The notes beneath the pieces were generated by a model. That model was not told the DNA's origin. It saw only the letters and a list, made by a program, of their open reading frames with translations, and did not search any database. From contig JAUXTN010000074.1 of NCBI GenBank assembly GCA_030684355.1, positions 1 to 46,976 of the forward strand: DNA of 46,976 nucleotides. The letters run 5' to 3'. Positions 17,599 to 25,421 of the stretch are shown here, in pieces; the stretch's first letter is position 1; the number at the start of each line of letters is the position of its first letter. The DNA comes from Pseudomonadota bacterium (GTDB lineage: Bacteria > Myxococcota_A > UBA796 > SXON01). Position numbers and translations under genes: made by a program.

Positions 17599-19063
17599 CC
17601 GCCTGGACGGTGGCGCTCGCGGCCGGCGCGGACGCGTGGTAGGCGAGGTTCAGCCCGTCGAGCAGCGCGAGGCGGCCCGGCTTGTCCTCCGCCGGCCCGT
17701 GGACGAAGTACAGGTTCGTCAGCGGTGCGCTGTCATCCTCCCACTGGAGCCCGGCGAACAGGTTTGCGTTCGGCAGGCGGTACCAAACGTCGGCGGTCGG
17801 CACGCCGGTGACCCACGCCGGGGCGTCCGAGTAGTTGGATCCGCGGTGGCTGACCAGGGAGTTGGGCGTGAACGAGTGGGACCACACGCCCCCCGACAGC
17901 GTCGCGGCGAAGGGCACCCAGGCGACCTTGAGGGTGGCGGTGGCGCACCACTGGGGCATCCCGGTGTTGCCGAGCCACCAGATCTCCTTGCCCTTGTTTA
18001 CGGTGAGGGAGCCGCCGCCCCCCGTGTTCACCGTGAGGCTCGCGCCCGCGAAGCCGGCGCCCACCCAGAGGCACTGCCCGATGACCTGGGAGTTGCCCGT
18101 GGCGTGGAGCGTGAAGGTGTAGATCCCGAGCTCCCCCGCGTTGCCGCTCAGCTCCTTGCGTCGGCGAAAGCCGTCGGGCGTCCACGCCGCGGGCACCGGC
18201 ACCGCGAACACGGACGGGTTGTTGAAGGGGAGCGTCGTGGCGCGGGACGTGCCGGCGAGGCCGGGCGACTGGTCGGCGTAGCCGAGCGCGGCGAGCAGCT
18301 CGCGGGCGCGGAAGGTGAGCTCGCTGTAGCTCCCGAGGACCACGGTCACGTCGTTCACGACCTGCCGCTGCCACTGCCCGAGGAGCGTCAGGAGCGCGAA
18401 GGAGTAGATGCTGCGCCACTCGCCACCGATGACGCCCTCGTACGCCTTGCTCCCAAGCGTGGCCCCGAGCAGGATCCGCATGCGGACGTCCTGCTGGGTG
18501 GCCAACTCGCGGCCGAGCGCGACCGTGTCGAAGGCCTCGGCACGGACCGTGTCGTAGCAGGCGTCGATCACGACGGTCACCCGGCGCTGGAGCTGCTCGG
18601 CGCCGAGGCGCGCGCCCAGCTGGTTCAGCACGAGCGCCCCGGAGAGCACGCCCCCGTCGATCCGGCTGTCCTCGAGCACGAGCGCGAGGCGATCGCCGCT
18701 GAAGTCGGTGTCCGGCCCGTCGCCGGCGGGCGGGGCGAGGTGGGCGCCGTGGCCGGAGTAGACGATGAGCGCGGTGCTCGAACCGTCCTCCTGCGCGGAG
18801 AGCCAGTCGACGAGCGCGCCGAGTGCGGTGTCGACCTCGGCGAGCGTGGCGCCGTGCACCTGGCCGGCGGGCAGGCCGAGCTGCTCCGGATCGAGGCGCG
18901 GCGAGGTGAGCACCTGCACTTGCGCCGGGGCGACGTCGAGGCCCGAGCGCGCGAATTGCGCCCAGTGGCGGGCGTCGTTGCGCGGGCCGTGGAGGGTCGC
19001 GGCGGGCCCGAGGCTCGGGTAGGCGTCGAGGCCGATGATGAGGACGTAGGTTTGGGTGGCCAT
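17579..19063 (-). CDS. Caspase-like cysteine protease (C14/metacaspase family)
   Basis: This 494-residue protein opens with a caspase fold: the N-terminal strand YVLIIGLDAYP, then the catalytic His in YSGHGAH (His105) and the catalytic Cys in VVIDACYD (Cys169). The more usual DSCHSG is replaced by DACYD. After about residue 290 comes a second, beta-rich half with many Trp, Gly and Asn residues (LSGNAGELGIYTFTLHATGN, WWLGNTGMPQW), probably a sensor or carbohydrate/lectin-like domain of unknown family. The start has AGGAG six bases upstream. Its last 20 bases overlap the end of the convergent kinase gene. There is no signal peptide, so it should be cytoplasmic. Bacterial caspases often execute conflict or cell-death responses; that role is only possible here. 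Confidence 0.85.
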   Translation of the reverse strand: MATQTYVLIIGLDAYPSLGPAATLHGPRNDARHWAQFARSGLDVAPAQVQVLTSPRLDPEQLGLPAGQVHGATLAEVDTALGALVDWLSAQEDGSSTALIVYSGHGAHLAPPAGDGPDTDFSGDRLALVLEDSRIDGGVLSGALVLNQLGARLGAEQLQRRVTVVIDACYDTVRAEAFDTVALGRELATQQDVRMRILLGATLGSKAYEGVIGGEWRSIYSFALLTLLGQWQRQVVNDVTVVLGSYSELTFRARELLAALGYADQSPGLAGTSRATTLPFNNPSVFAVPVPAAWTPDGFRRRKELSGNAGELGIYTFTLHATGNSQVIGQCLWVGAGFAGASLTVNTGGGGSLTVNKGKEIWWLGNTGMPQWCATATLKVAWVPFAATLSGGVWSHSFTPNSLVSHRGSNYSDAPAWVTGVPTADVWYRLPNANLFAGLQWEDDSAPLTNLYFVHGPAEDKPGRLALLDGLNLAYHASAPAASATVQAVNVSAI

Positions 19064-19162
19064 GCATGCTCCTGGGAGTTGGGTGGGGGAGGTCGGCGTG
19101 GCAGTCTACGCCGCGGCGCGGCGCCGTCACGTTGCAGTTGGTTGCGGGCCGCTGCGTTCCGC

Positions 19163-21310
19163 CTACGGCGCGTACTCCCCGACGATGACCAGCTCCCCGC
19201 CGGCCCACGCGACCTCGGTCGAGACGACGGCGCCGCTCACCGCGACGGGCTCGCCGGCGATCCACAGCCGTGCGAACGGGTGGTCGCCGTGCAGCACGAT
19301 CCGCGTCCTCCAGGTGGCGCCGGGGTCCCGTGCGAGGGAGAGCACCTGCCCCTCGGCGTAGCCTGAAAGACGCAGGTCGAAGTAGGTGTTCCCCATCCGG
19401 AGCCCCTCGGCGGCGGACGTGGGCCAACCCGGCGGGAGGTGGGGGGCCAGCGTGAGCGCGGCGCCCGCGGCGTCGGGCTCCAGGCCGTAGAGGTAGTCGA
19501 GGAGGGCCGCGACCACGTCGCCCCCCTCCCAGGGGCGGTAGCGCGCGGGGACGTCGGCGCCGAGGCCGTCGGTCGTGTGCGTCACGTCGAGCGGGCGGCC
19601 GTCGGGCCCGTGCAGCTCTTCGAAGTGGCCGGAGGGCGTCGCCCCGAGGTCGAGGGCGGCGAAGGCGAGCGCCTCCTCGTCGCGGTGGACGCGGGCGACG
19701 TTCTGGAGGAGGTAGCCGGGCACCATCCCCGTCGTCATCGGGGTGTCTTCGGCGGTGCCGGCGAGGGTGGACCGCAGGGTGCCGTCCTCGCGGAGGAGCA
19801 CGGCGAGGCTGGTGGCAAGGTTCTCCTCGGCCCGCGCGCTGGTGTCGCCCCACCAGATCGGCTGGAGCGCCACGTCCTCGAAGGGCGCGTCGGTGGGGGC
19901 GAGGTCCGCGTAGCGGGCGACGGGCGCCCAGTAGCCATCGGCCCAGAACGGGTCGGCGCCGATGCCGGGCTCGCCGAGCCGGGCCGCGGCGGCGTCGTAG
20001 AGGAACGCCGAGTTGGCGGACCAGCCCACCTCCTCGGGGAGGCCCTCGCCGAGGGCGGCCGCCAGGGGGTAGCGGAAGGTCTCGTCTCCGCTGAAGGGGA
20101 AGAGCCCCGCCTCGCCGACCTCCTGGCGGAGGAGGCACGCGCGGAGCCACGCAAGGCGCTGTGCGTCGGGCGCGCCGCCGGAGAACGCGTCGAGCTGGGC
20201 CTGGACCAGGATCGGGAAGCTCGGCGCCTCTACGGGCTCGCGCCCTGCCATGAACGGCACGCTGGCCCAGAAGGCGTCCGGATCGTCGGGGAGCGCGATG
20301 TCGTCGAGGGGGATGTCCGCTTCGAGCGGAAACGAGTTGGAGATCGCGCCCTCGGAGACCTGCACCCGGAGCGTCCCGTCGAGCATGGCGTCGACCTCCT
20401 CGAAGAGCCCCGCGCGCAGGTAGAGCCGCGCCGGGCCCTCCGTGTCCCGGAGCCAGCCGCGGGTGTAGCGGTTCATCGGGGAGACGAGGCCCGAGGCGCT
20501 CGTCTGCACGTGGGCGGTGATCACCATGCCCTCGTACAGATCCGCGACCTTCTCGTCGGGGAGGTCGAGCGTCGCCGCCCGTGCGAGCAGCGCCCCGGTC
20601 ACGTCGCGCGAGGCCGCGAGGGCCTCCACGGCGTCGGTGTCCTCGACGAAGCTCCCGTCGCGCGAGAAGGCGTAGCGGCAGGTCGTCGACCACTCCGCGC
20701 CCGGCGCGAGGGCCGGGACCGCGCGCGCATCGCAGCTCGCCCGCAGGGTCCGGCCTCCCCGGACCTCTACGCTGTCGGCGCCGACGAGGGTCAGGCCGGC
20801 GGCGTCGGCGGTGCCGGTGTTCCCAACGGTGACGTGCCGCACGATGCTCGCGACGCCCGGCGGGGCCACGTCGGTGGTGCCGAGGGTGAGGTCGCCGTAC
20901 GCGATCGAGGCGCGGGCGACCGCGGTGCCACGCGGGCGCTGCACGCGCGTGTCGGTCGCCACGAGCTCGACACCGTCCCGCGCGAGCGCGAGCGCCGTGT
21001 CGGAGTAGAAGCCGGCGTCGGCGTCGGCGTCGTAGCCGGGGCCGATCGCGTTGGAGAGGGTGTTGGGCCCATCCAGCCCGACAAGGGCGAACACGATCCC
21101 GTTCCCGACGCCGAGCGCGCCCGCGTCCGCCCGGCTCGCGGCGTTGCTCCAGCGCCACGCGCTCGGTTCGCCGAGCCAGTCGAGCGATCCGAGCGCGTCG
21201 GGGACCGCGATCGGATCGCCGCTCTCGGCCGACCACGCCGTGAAGCCCGAAGCCGGCGCCCACGTCGCCACGTCGGGCGGGGCGACGCACGCGGCGAGCG
21301 CGAGGATCAC
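19163..21310 (-). CDS. Glycosidase-like (six-hairpin) lipoprotein
   Basis: This 715-residue protein begins at a GTG (21310) that overlaps the stop of the upstream SGNH gene as GTGA, with a very short lipoprotein signal (ILALAAC). After a beta-rich N-terminal domain (about 20-230) it has phrases typical of alpha/alpha-barrel glycosidases: RGWLRDTEGPARLYLRAGLF, WSANSAFLYDAAAARLGE, YWAPVARYAD and RPWEGGDVVAALLDYLYGLE. Acidic residues in WLRDTEG and WEGGD are candidate catalytic residues. A C-terminal beta domain closes the protein. No exact GH family could be named; GH15/GH63/GH78-like relatives are possible. Export and coupling to an SGNH hydrolase suggest work on extracellular glycans. Confidence 0.68.
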   Translation of the reverse strand: MILALAACVAPPDVATWAPASGFTAWSAESGDPIAVPDALGSLDWLGEPSAWRWSNAASRADAGALGVGNGIVFALVGLDGPNTLSNAIGPGYDADADAGFYSDTALALARDGVELVATDTRVQRPRGTAVARASIAYGDLTLGTTDVAPPGVASIVRHVTVGNTGTADAAGLTLVGADSVEVRGGRTLRASCDARAVPALAPGAEWSTTCRYAFSRDGSFVEDTDAVEALAASRDVTGALLARAATLDLPDEKVADLYEGMVITAHVQTSASGLVSPMNRYTRGWLRDTEGPARLYLRAGLFEEVDAMLDGTLRVQVSEGAISNSFPLEADIPLDDIALPDDPDAFWASVPFMAGREPVEAPSFPILVQAQLDAFSGGAPDAQRLAWLRACLLRQEVGEAGLFPFSGDETFRYPLAAALGEGLPEEVGWSANSAFLYDAAAARLGEPGIGADPFWADGYWAPVARYADLAPTDAPFEDVALQPIWWGDTSARAEENLATSLAVLLREDGTLRSTLAGTAEDTPMTTGMVPGYLLQNVARVHRDEEALAFAALDLGATPSGHFEELHGPDGRPLDVTHTTDGLGADVPARYRPWEGGDVVAALLDYLYGLEPDAAGAALTLAPHLPPGWPTSAAEGLRMGNTYFDLRLSGYAEGQVLSLARDPGATWRTRIVLHGDHPFARLWIAGEPVAVSGAVVSTEVAWAGGELVIVGEYAP

Positions 21311-22656
21311 GGGGATCCGGATACGAGGCGGCGTTGCCGGCGGGCGAGGGCGAGCCCGGCGAGCGCCAGCCCCGCGAGCATGGACGTTGGACCGACGGCC
21401 CCGCACCCGCACCCACCGCCGTCCTGCGCGGCCCCGTCGCCGGTGTCGTCCGCCGCGGGCTCGCCTGTGTCCTCGCCCTCCGCTTGGGTCACCGCCACGT
21501 CCACCTGCGTCGCCGCGGCGCAACCCCCCGGCGAGCTCACCTCGACGGACACGACGTAGTCGCCGGGGGCGTCCCAGCGCACGACCAGGGCGCCGCCGGC
21601 CTCGTCGATGACCGTGCCGCCGGGGGCGGACCAGGTCGCGGTCTCCCCGTCGGCGAGCGCCACCTGGAACGTCGCCACGACCCCACTCACCTGCGCGTCC
21701 GGCCCGTCGATCGTCGGCGCCGGCGCCGCCCAAACCGTCACCGTCGCCCCGTCCTCCGCGTCCCAGGCGCCCGCGTGCGCGCGCGCGCTCACCGCCCGTT
21801 CCCCGGGCGACTCCGTCGCGACCACGAGCGTGTCACCCGTCCCCGCGGCGATGCCGTCGACCGTCCACGCCACGCGCACCGCGCCGGCGGTCGCCGCCGT
21901 CAGGGTCAGCGTGTCGCCCACGCACGCGTCGGTCGGCCCCGCGATGGCCACGGTCGGCGCGTCGAGGCCCCAGTACGCGTCCACCCAGGCCTCGTGCACG
22001 ATCGTGTACCCGGCGCTGGTCGGATGGATGCAGTCCGACATGTACCCGGACGGGCTCGGCAGGTACACGTTGGGAGCGCCCGCCACTCCGCCGGCCTCCT
22101 GGAGCGCGCCCCACGCGGTGTCCGTGTAGGTGAAGTTCGGGTAGTCCTCCGCGATCCCCGCGAGCGTGCCTCCGATCTCGTCGAGGAAGGACTGGTTCAC
22201 CTGGGCGGTGGTGATCGACGTGCCGAAGTAGGTCCACGCCGTCAGGATGCACTCCTGCGACTGCTCGAAGTTGACGAAGTCGTAGCCGAAGGAGACCACC
22301 TTCACGTCGGGGTGCTCGGCGAACAGCGCGTCGAGCATGCGGCGGAGGTTCGCGTCGAAGTCCGCGGCGTTGTTGGCTCCGTTGCCCGCGAGGTAGTGGG
22401 CGAACAGGTCGTTGCCGCCGATCGACAGCCACACCCAGCGGGCGTCCGGGTTGGCGGCGACCGCGTCGGGCAGCGCGGTCGGCGCGGTGCCCGCCCAGTA
22501 CTCGGCCGTCGTGCCGCCGACGCCGCGCGGATCGACGTCGATGTCCCGGTGGCCGCGATCGTGGAGCACTTCCTCGAGCTCGTCCGCGGCGCCCTCGGCC
22601 CACGAATCGCCAAAAACGACCAGCTCCGCGCCGAACGCCGGACTGAGGAAGAGCAT
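21307..22656 (-). CDS. SGNH/GDSL hydrolase with Ig-like modules and MYXO-CTERM-type tail
   Basis: This 449-residue secreted hydrolase has a signal peptide (MLFLSPAFGA) directly followed by the GDSL block FGDSWAEG (catalytic Ser near residue 18). Block III GGND and the catalytic dyad DCIHPTSAGY (D-x-x-H) are intact, so esterase/lipase-type activity is expected. Two PKD/Ig-like beta domains follow (about 225-390), then a linker with DTGEPAADDTGDG. The tail has CGCG, a hydrophobic helix and RRQRR, the layout of MYXO-CTERM anchors processed by myxosortase. The start has GGAGG seven bases upstream. It is translationally coupled to the downstream glycosidase-like lipoprotein by GTGA, suggesting joint deacetylation and cleavage of a polysaccharide. 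Confidence 0.87.
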   Translation of the reverse strand: MLFLSPAFGAELVVFGDSWAEGAADELEEVLHDRGHRDIDVDPRGVGGTTAEYWAGTAPTALPDAVAANPDARWVWLSIGGNDLFAHYLAGNGANNAADFDANLRRMLDALFAEHPDVKVVSFGYDFVNFEQSQECILTAWTYFGTSITTAQVNQSFLDEIGGTLAGIAEDYPNFTYTDTAWGALQEAGGVAGAPNVYLPSPSGYMSDCIHPTSAGYTIVHEAWVDAYWGLDAPTVAIAGPTDACVGDTLTLTAATAGAVRVAWTVDGIAAGTGDTLVVATESPGERAVSARAHAGAWDAEDGATVTVWAAPAPTIDGPDAQVSGVVATFQVALADGETATWSAPGGTVIDEAGGALVVRWDAPGDYVVSVEVSSPGGCAAATQVDVAVTQAEGEDTGEPAADDTGDGAAQDGGGCGCGAVGPTSMLAGLALAGLALARRQRRLVSGSP

Positions 22657-22678
22657 CGGGACCTCCGCGTGTACAGGG

Positions 22679-22706
22679 TAGCCCAGCCGGCTAGCGCACG
22701 GTCTGT
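22679..22706. repeat. Hairpin-type repeat, copy 1
   Basis: This 28-base element matches 24 of 28 positions of the element at 23458-23485. It lies between the SGNH gene start and the phosphoribosyltransferase start, where no transcript should end, so it is not simply a terminator. The loop GCTAGCGCA is conserved apart from one base; the stem is imperfect here. Confidence 0.6.
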
Positions 22707-22824
22707 GGTCTGTCCGCCTCGGCGTCGACGGTAAAGTTCGGACCTGTTGCACCCGGGAGCCCGCTTCGTTTCCAGCCACCGCCACTGCCGCGACTATCTC
22801 GGAGGAACGCCGAGGAGAGACTCC

Positions 22825-23460
22825 ATGTGGCAGGATCGAGAACAAGCGGCGCGCGCGCTCGTGGGCGCGTTGCGGGCATGGCAGGGCACGCGCCCGGTCG
22901 TGCTGGCCATCCCACGCGGCGCCGTGCCGATGGGCGCGGTGGTCGCGGACGCCCTGGGCGGCGAGCTCGACGTGGTGCTCGTCCACAAGATCGGGCACCC
23001 GATGCAGCCCGAGCTCGCCATCGGGGCGGTCGACGAGCGCGGGCACGTCCTCCCCTCCGAGACGGCGACCATGCTCGGCGTGCCGCACGCCACCCTCGAG
23101 GCGCTGGGCCGGGCGGAGGTCGCGCGCCTGAAGCAACGGCGGCAGCTCTACGGTGGCGCCCCGGCCAACATCAAGGGCCGCACCGTCATCCTCGTCGACG
23201 ACGGCATCGCGACCGGGGCCACCATGCTGGCCGCGGTGGGCGCCGCCCGCTCGGACGGCGCGAAGGAGGTCGTCGTCGCCGCCCCCGTGGCCTCCCAGGA
23301 GGCCGCCACCCGCCTGCGCCGCGTCGCGGACGCGGTGGTCATCCTCGAGACGCCCCGCCAGTTCATGGCGGTGGGGCAGTTCTACGTCGACTTCCGCCAG
23401 GTGGAGGACCAGGAGGTGCGCGCCCTGCTCGCGTCCCGTCGGACGGTGCCGGTGGCGTAG
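22825..23460 (+). CDS. Phosphoribosyltransferase-family protein
   Basis: This 211-residue protein has a type I PRTase fold. The PRPP-binding signature VILVDDGIATGAT is at residues 122-134, and the N-terminal VVLAIPRGAVPMGAVVADAL with VHKIGHPMQPELAIGAV matches the stand-alone PRTase group often annotated without known substrate. The ATG at 22825 has AGGAG eight bases upstream; in-frame bases before it are outside the fold. It is a single gene, divergent from the SGNH operon and convergent with polX, and both flanks carry the same hairpin repeat. The nucleobase or other substrate cannot be told. Confidence 0.88.
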   Translation: MWQDREQAARALVGALRAWQGTRPVVLAIPRGAVPMGAVVADALGGELDVVLVHKIGHPMQPELAIGAVDERGHVLPSETATMLGVPHATLEALGRAEVARLKQRRQLYGGAPANIKGRTVILVDDGIATGATMLAAVGAARSDGAKEVVVAAPVASQEAATRLRRVADAVVILETPRQFMAVGQFYVDFRQVEDQEVRALLASRRTVPVA

Positions 23461-23485
23461 CCAGGCCGGCTATCGCACGGCCTGT
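23458..23485. repeat. Hairpin-type repeat, copy 2, possible two-way terminator
   Basis: This second copy of the 28-base element starts at the phosphoribosyltransferase stop codon. It folds into a perfect six-base-pair stem, AGGCCG (23463-23468) with CGGCCT (23478-23483), around a nine-base loop GCTATCGCA. It sits between two convergent genes, so it may end both transcripts, although no T-run follows. Confidence 0.6.
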
Positions 23486-23494
23486 CCGCGCGGC

Positions 23495-25240
23495 TCAAGC
23501 GTGGGCGAGCTGCCTGTGGTGGTGCGCGAACCGCGCCCGGAGCTCGCGCAGGGGGAGGGTGTTCGCCACGTCCTTCGGCTCGAGCCAACCCCGCCGCGCC
23601 GTCCACACGCCGTAGCGCATGTGGAGCATGTGGAAGGGCGCGTGGGAGTCCGTGGAGATGACGACGGGGACGCCCATCTGCTGGGCCATGCGCAGGTGGA
23701 CGTCCCAGAGGTCGAGGCGATCCGGGAACGCGTTGAGCTCCACCGCGGCGCCGACACGCCGGGCCGCGTCCAGGACGGCCTCGAGGTCGACCGCGTAGGG
23801 CTCCCGCTGGCCGATGAGGCGCCCGGTCGGATGGCCGAGGCAGTCCACGACCCCGCTCTCGAGCGCGCGCACGATCCGGCGGGTCTGCTCCGCGCGTGGC
23901 AACCCGAACATCGAGTGCACGGAGGCCACCACCCAATCGAGCTCGCGTAGCACCTCGGGCCCGAGGTCGACGCTCCCGTCGGCCAGGATGTCGGCCTCGA
24001 TCCCACGGAGAACGTGGGGCCGCCCCCCGAGCTTGTCGTTGAGGGCGTCGATCTGTCGGCCCTGCGCGCGCAGCCGCGTCGGATCGAGCCCCAGCGCCAT
24101 CGAGAGCGCCTGGGAGTGGTCGGTGATCGCCACGTATTCGCGGCCCAGCCGCCGGGCCTCCGCCACCATCGCCTCGAGCGTCGCCTGCCCGTCGGTCTCG
24201 TTGGTGTGCATGTGGAGGTCGCCCCGGATGTCACGCTCCTCCACGAGGTGTGGCAACCGCCCCTCCGCGGCGGCCTCGATCTCGCCCCGGTTCTCGCGCA
24301 GCTCGGGCTCGATGTAGGGCAGCCCCACCGCCGCGAAGATCTCGCGCTCCTCCTCTCCGCCGAGCCGCTGGTCGTCCTCGCCGAAGATGCCGTACTCGTT
24401 GATCTTGAGCCCGCGCCGCACCGCCAAGCCGCGGATCGCGATGTTGTGCTCCTTCGACCCCGTGAAGTAGTGGAGCGCGGCCCCCCAGGACTCGGGCGGG
24501 ACGATCCGCAGGTCGACCTGGATGCCGTCCTTCAGGTGGACGGTACACTTGGTTTCGCCGTGCGCGACCACGTCGCGGACCTCCGGAAGATGCACGAACC
24601 GCTCGGCGACCGCCACGGCGTGCTCCTGCCGGGTCGCGACGAGGAGGTCGATGTCCCCGACGGTGTCGCGCCGGCGCCGGATCGTGCCGCAGGCCTCGAT
24701 CCGCAGCACCTCGGGCAGCTTGCGCAGTTGCCGCACGAGGGCCTCCGCGTGGGGGTAGGCCTGGGTGAGCTTGTAGCGCCCGGAGGCCCGGCGGTGGGCG
24801 GCGATGGCGGCGAGGAGCTTCTCCTCCTTCTTCGCGCCGAAGCGGGGGAGCCCGCGCAGGCGCTGGGCCTTCGCGGCGGCCTCGAGCTCGTCCACCGTGG
24901 TGATGCCCAGCTCGTGCCAGACCAGCTCGGTGCTCCGCGGCCCCATGCCGTCGATCCGCAGGATCTCGGCGAGCCCCGCGGGCGCTCGCTTCCGCAGCTC
25001 CTCGAGCTCCGCGAGCGTGCCCGTCCTGCAGAGCTCCGCCACGCGGCGGACGATCCCCTCGCCGATGCGGGGGACCTCGGCGAGGGTGCCCTCGCGCAGC
25101 ATGTCGGTGCACGGCTCGGGGAGGTTCTCGATGATCTGCGCGGCGGAGCGGAACGCGCGGACCTTGAAGTCCACCACCTGGTGAAACTCCATCAGGTCGG
25201 CCAGCTCGAAGAACACCTTGGCGATGTCGGCGTTGTCCAT
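23495..25240 (-). CDS. polX: DNA polymerase X family with PHP domain
   Basis: This 581-residue bacterial PolX is a gap-filling DNA repair polymerase with a nuclease domain. Helix-hairpin-helix segments lie in the N-terminal 140 residues (EVPRIGEGIVRRVAEL, ILRIDGMGPRS). The palm carries GDIDLLVATR, whose Asp pair binds the catalytic metals, with a third Asp in IQVDLRIV. From about residue 336 the PHP domain shows DLHMHTNETDG, ITDHSQAL and STDSHAPFHM, the metal-binding His/Asp set for 3'-5' exonuclease or AP-endonuclease activity. I start at the ATG encoding MDNADIAKVFFELADLMEF, which matches the usual PolX N-terminus; the longer frame upstream is not family-like. It is transcribed alone, divergent from rtcB. 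Confidence 0.93.
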   Translation of the reverse strand: MDNADIAKVFFELADLMEFHQVVDFKVRAFRSAAQIIENLPEPCTDMLREGTLAEVPRIGEGIVRRVAELCRTGTLAELEELRKRAPAGLAEILRIDGMGPRSTELVWHELGITTVDELEAAAKAQRLRGLPRFGAKKEEKLLAAIAAHRRASGRYKLTQAYPHAEALVRQLRKLPEVLRIEACGTIRRRRDTVGDIDLLVATRQEHAVAVAERFVHLPEVRDVVAHGETKCTVHLKDGIQVDLRIVPPESWGAALHYFTGSKEHNIAIRGLAVRRGLKINEYGIFGEDDQRLGGEEEREIFAAVGLPYIEPELRENRGEIEAAAEGRLPHLVEERDIRGDLHMHTNETDGQATLEAMVAEARRLGREYVAITDHSQALSMALGLDPTRLRAQGRQIDALNDKLGGRPHVLRGIEADILADGSVDLGPEVLRELDWVVASVHSMFGLPRAEQTRRIVRALESGVVDCLGHPTGRLIGQREPYAVDLEAVLDAARRVGAAVELNAFPDRLDLWDVHLRMAQQMGVPVVISTDSHAPFHMLHMRYGVWTARRGWLEPKDVANTLPLRELRARFAHHHRQLAHA

Positions 25241-25421
25241 GCGCGCGGCTCCGCGAAGCAGCGATCTACGCACCTCGGCGAGGCACCTGCTTCCCGATGG
25301 ACGGCCGCCGCGAAAGGTGACAGTTCGACGCGGCTGGCCGGCGCTAGATCGATCGGTGTGCGGCCTCGCGCACCCCGCTCCCGTCGCGGTGGGGTGGCGC
25401 CGGGGCCGCGGAGGAGGGGGC

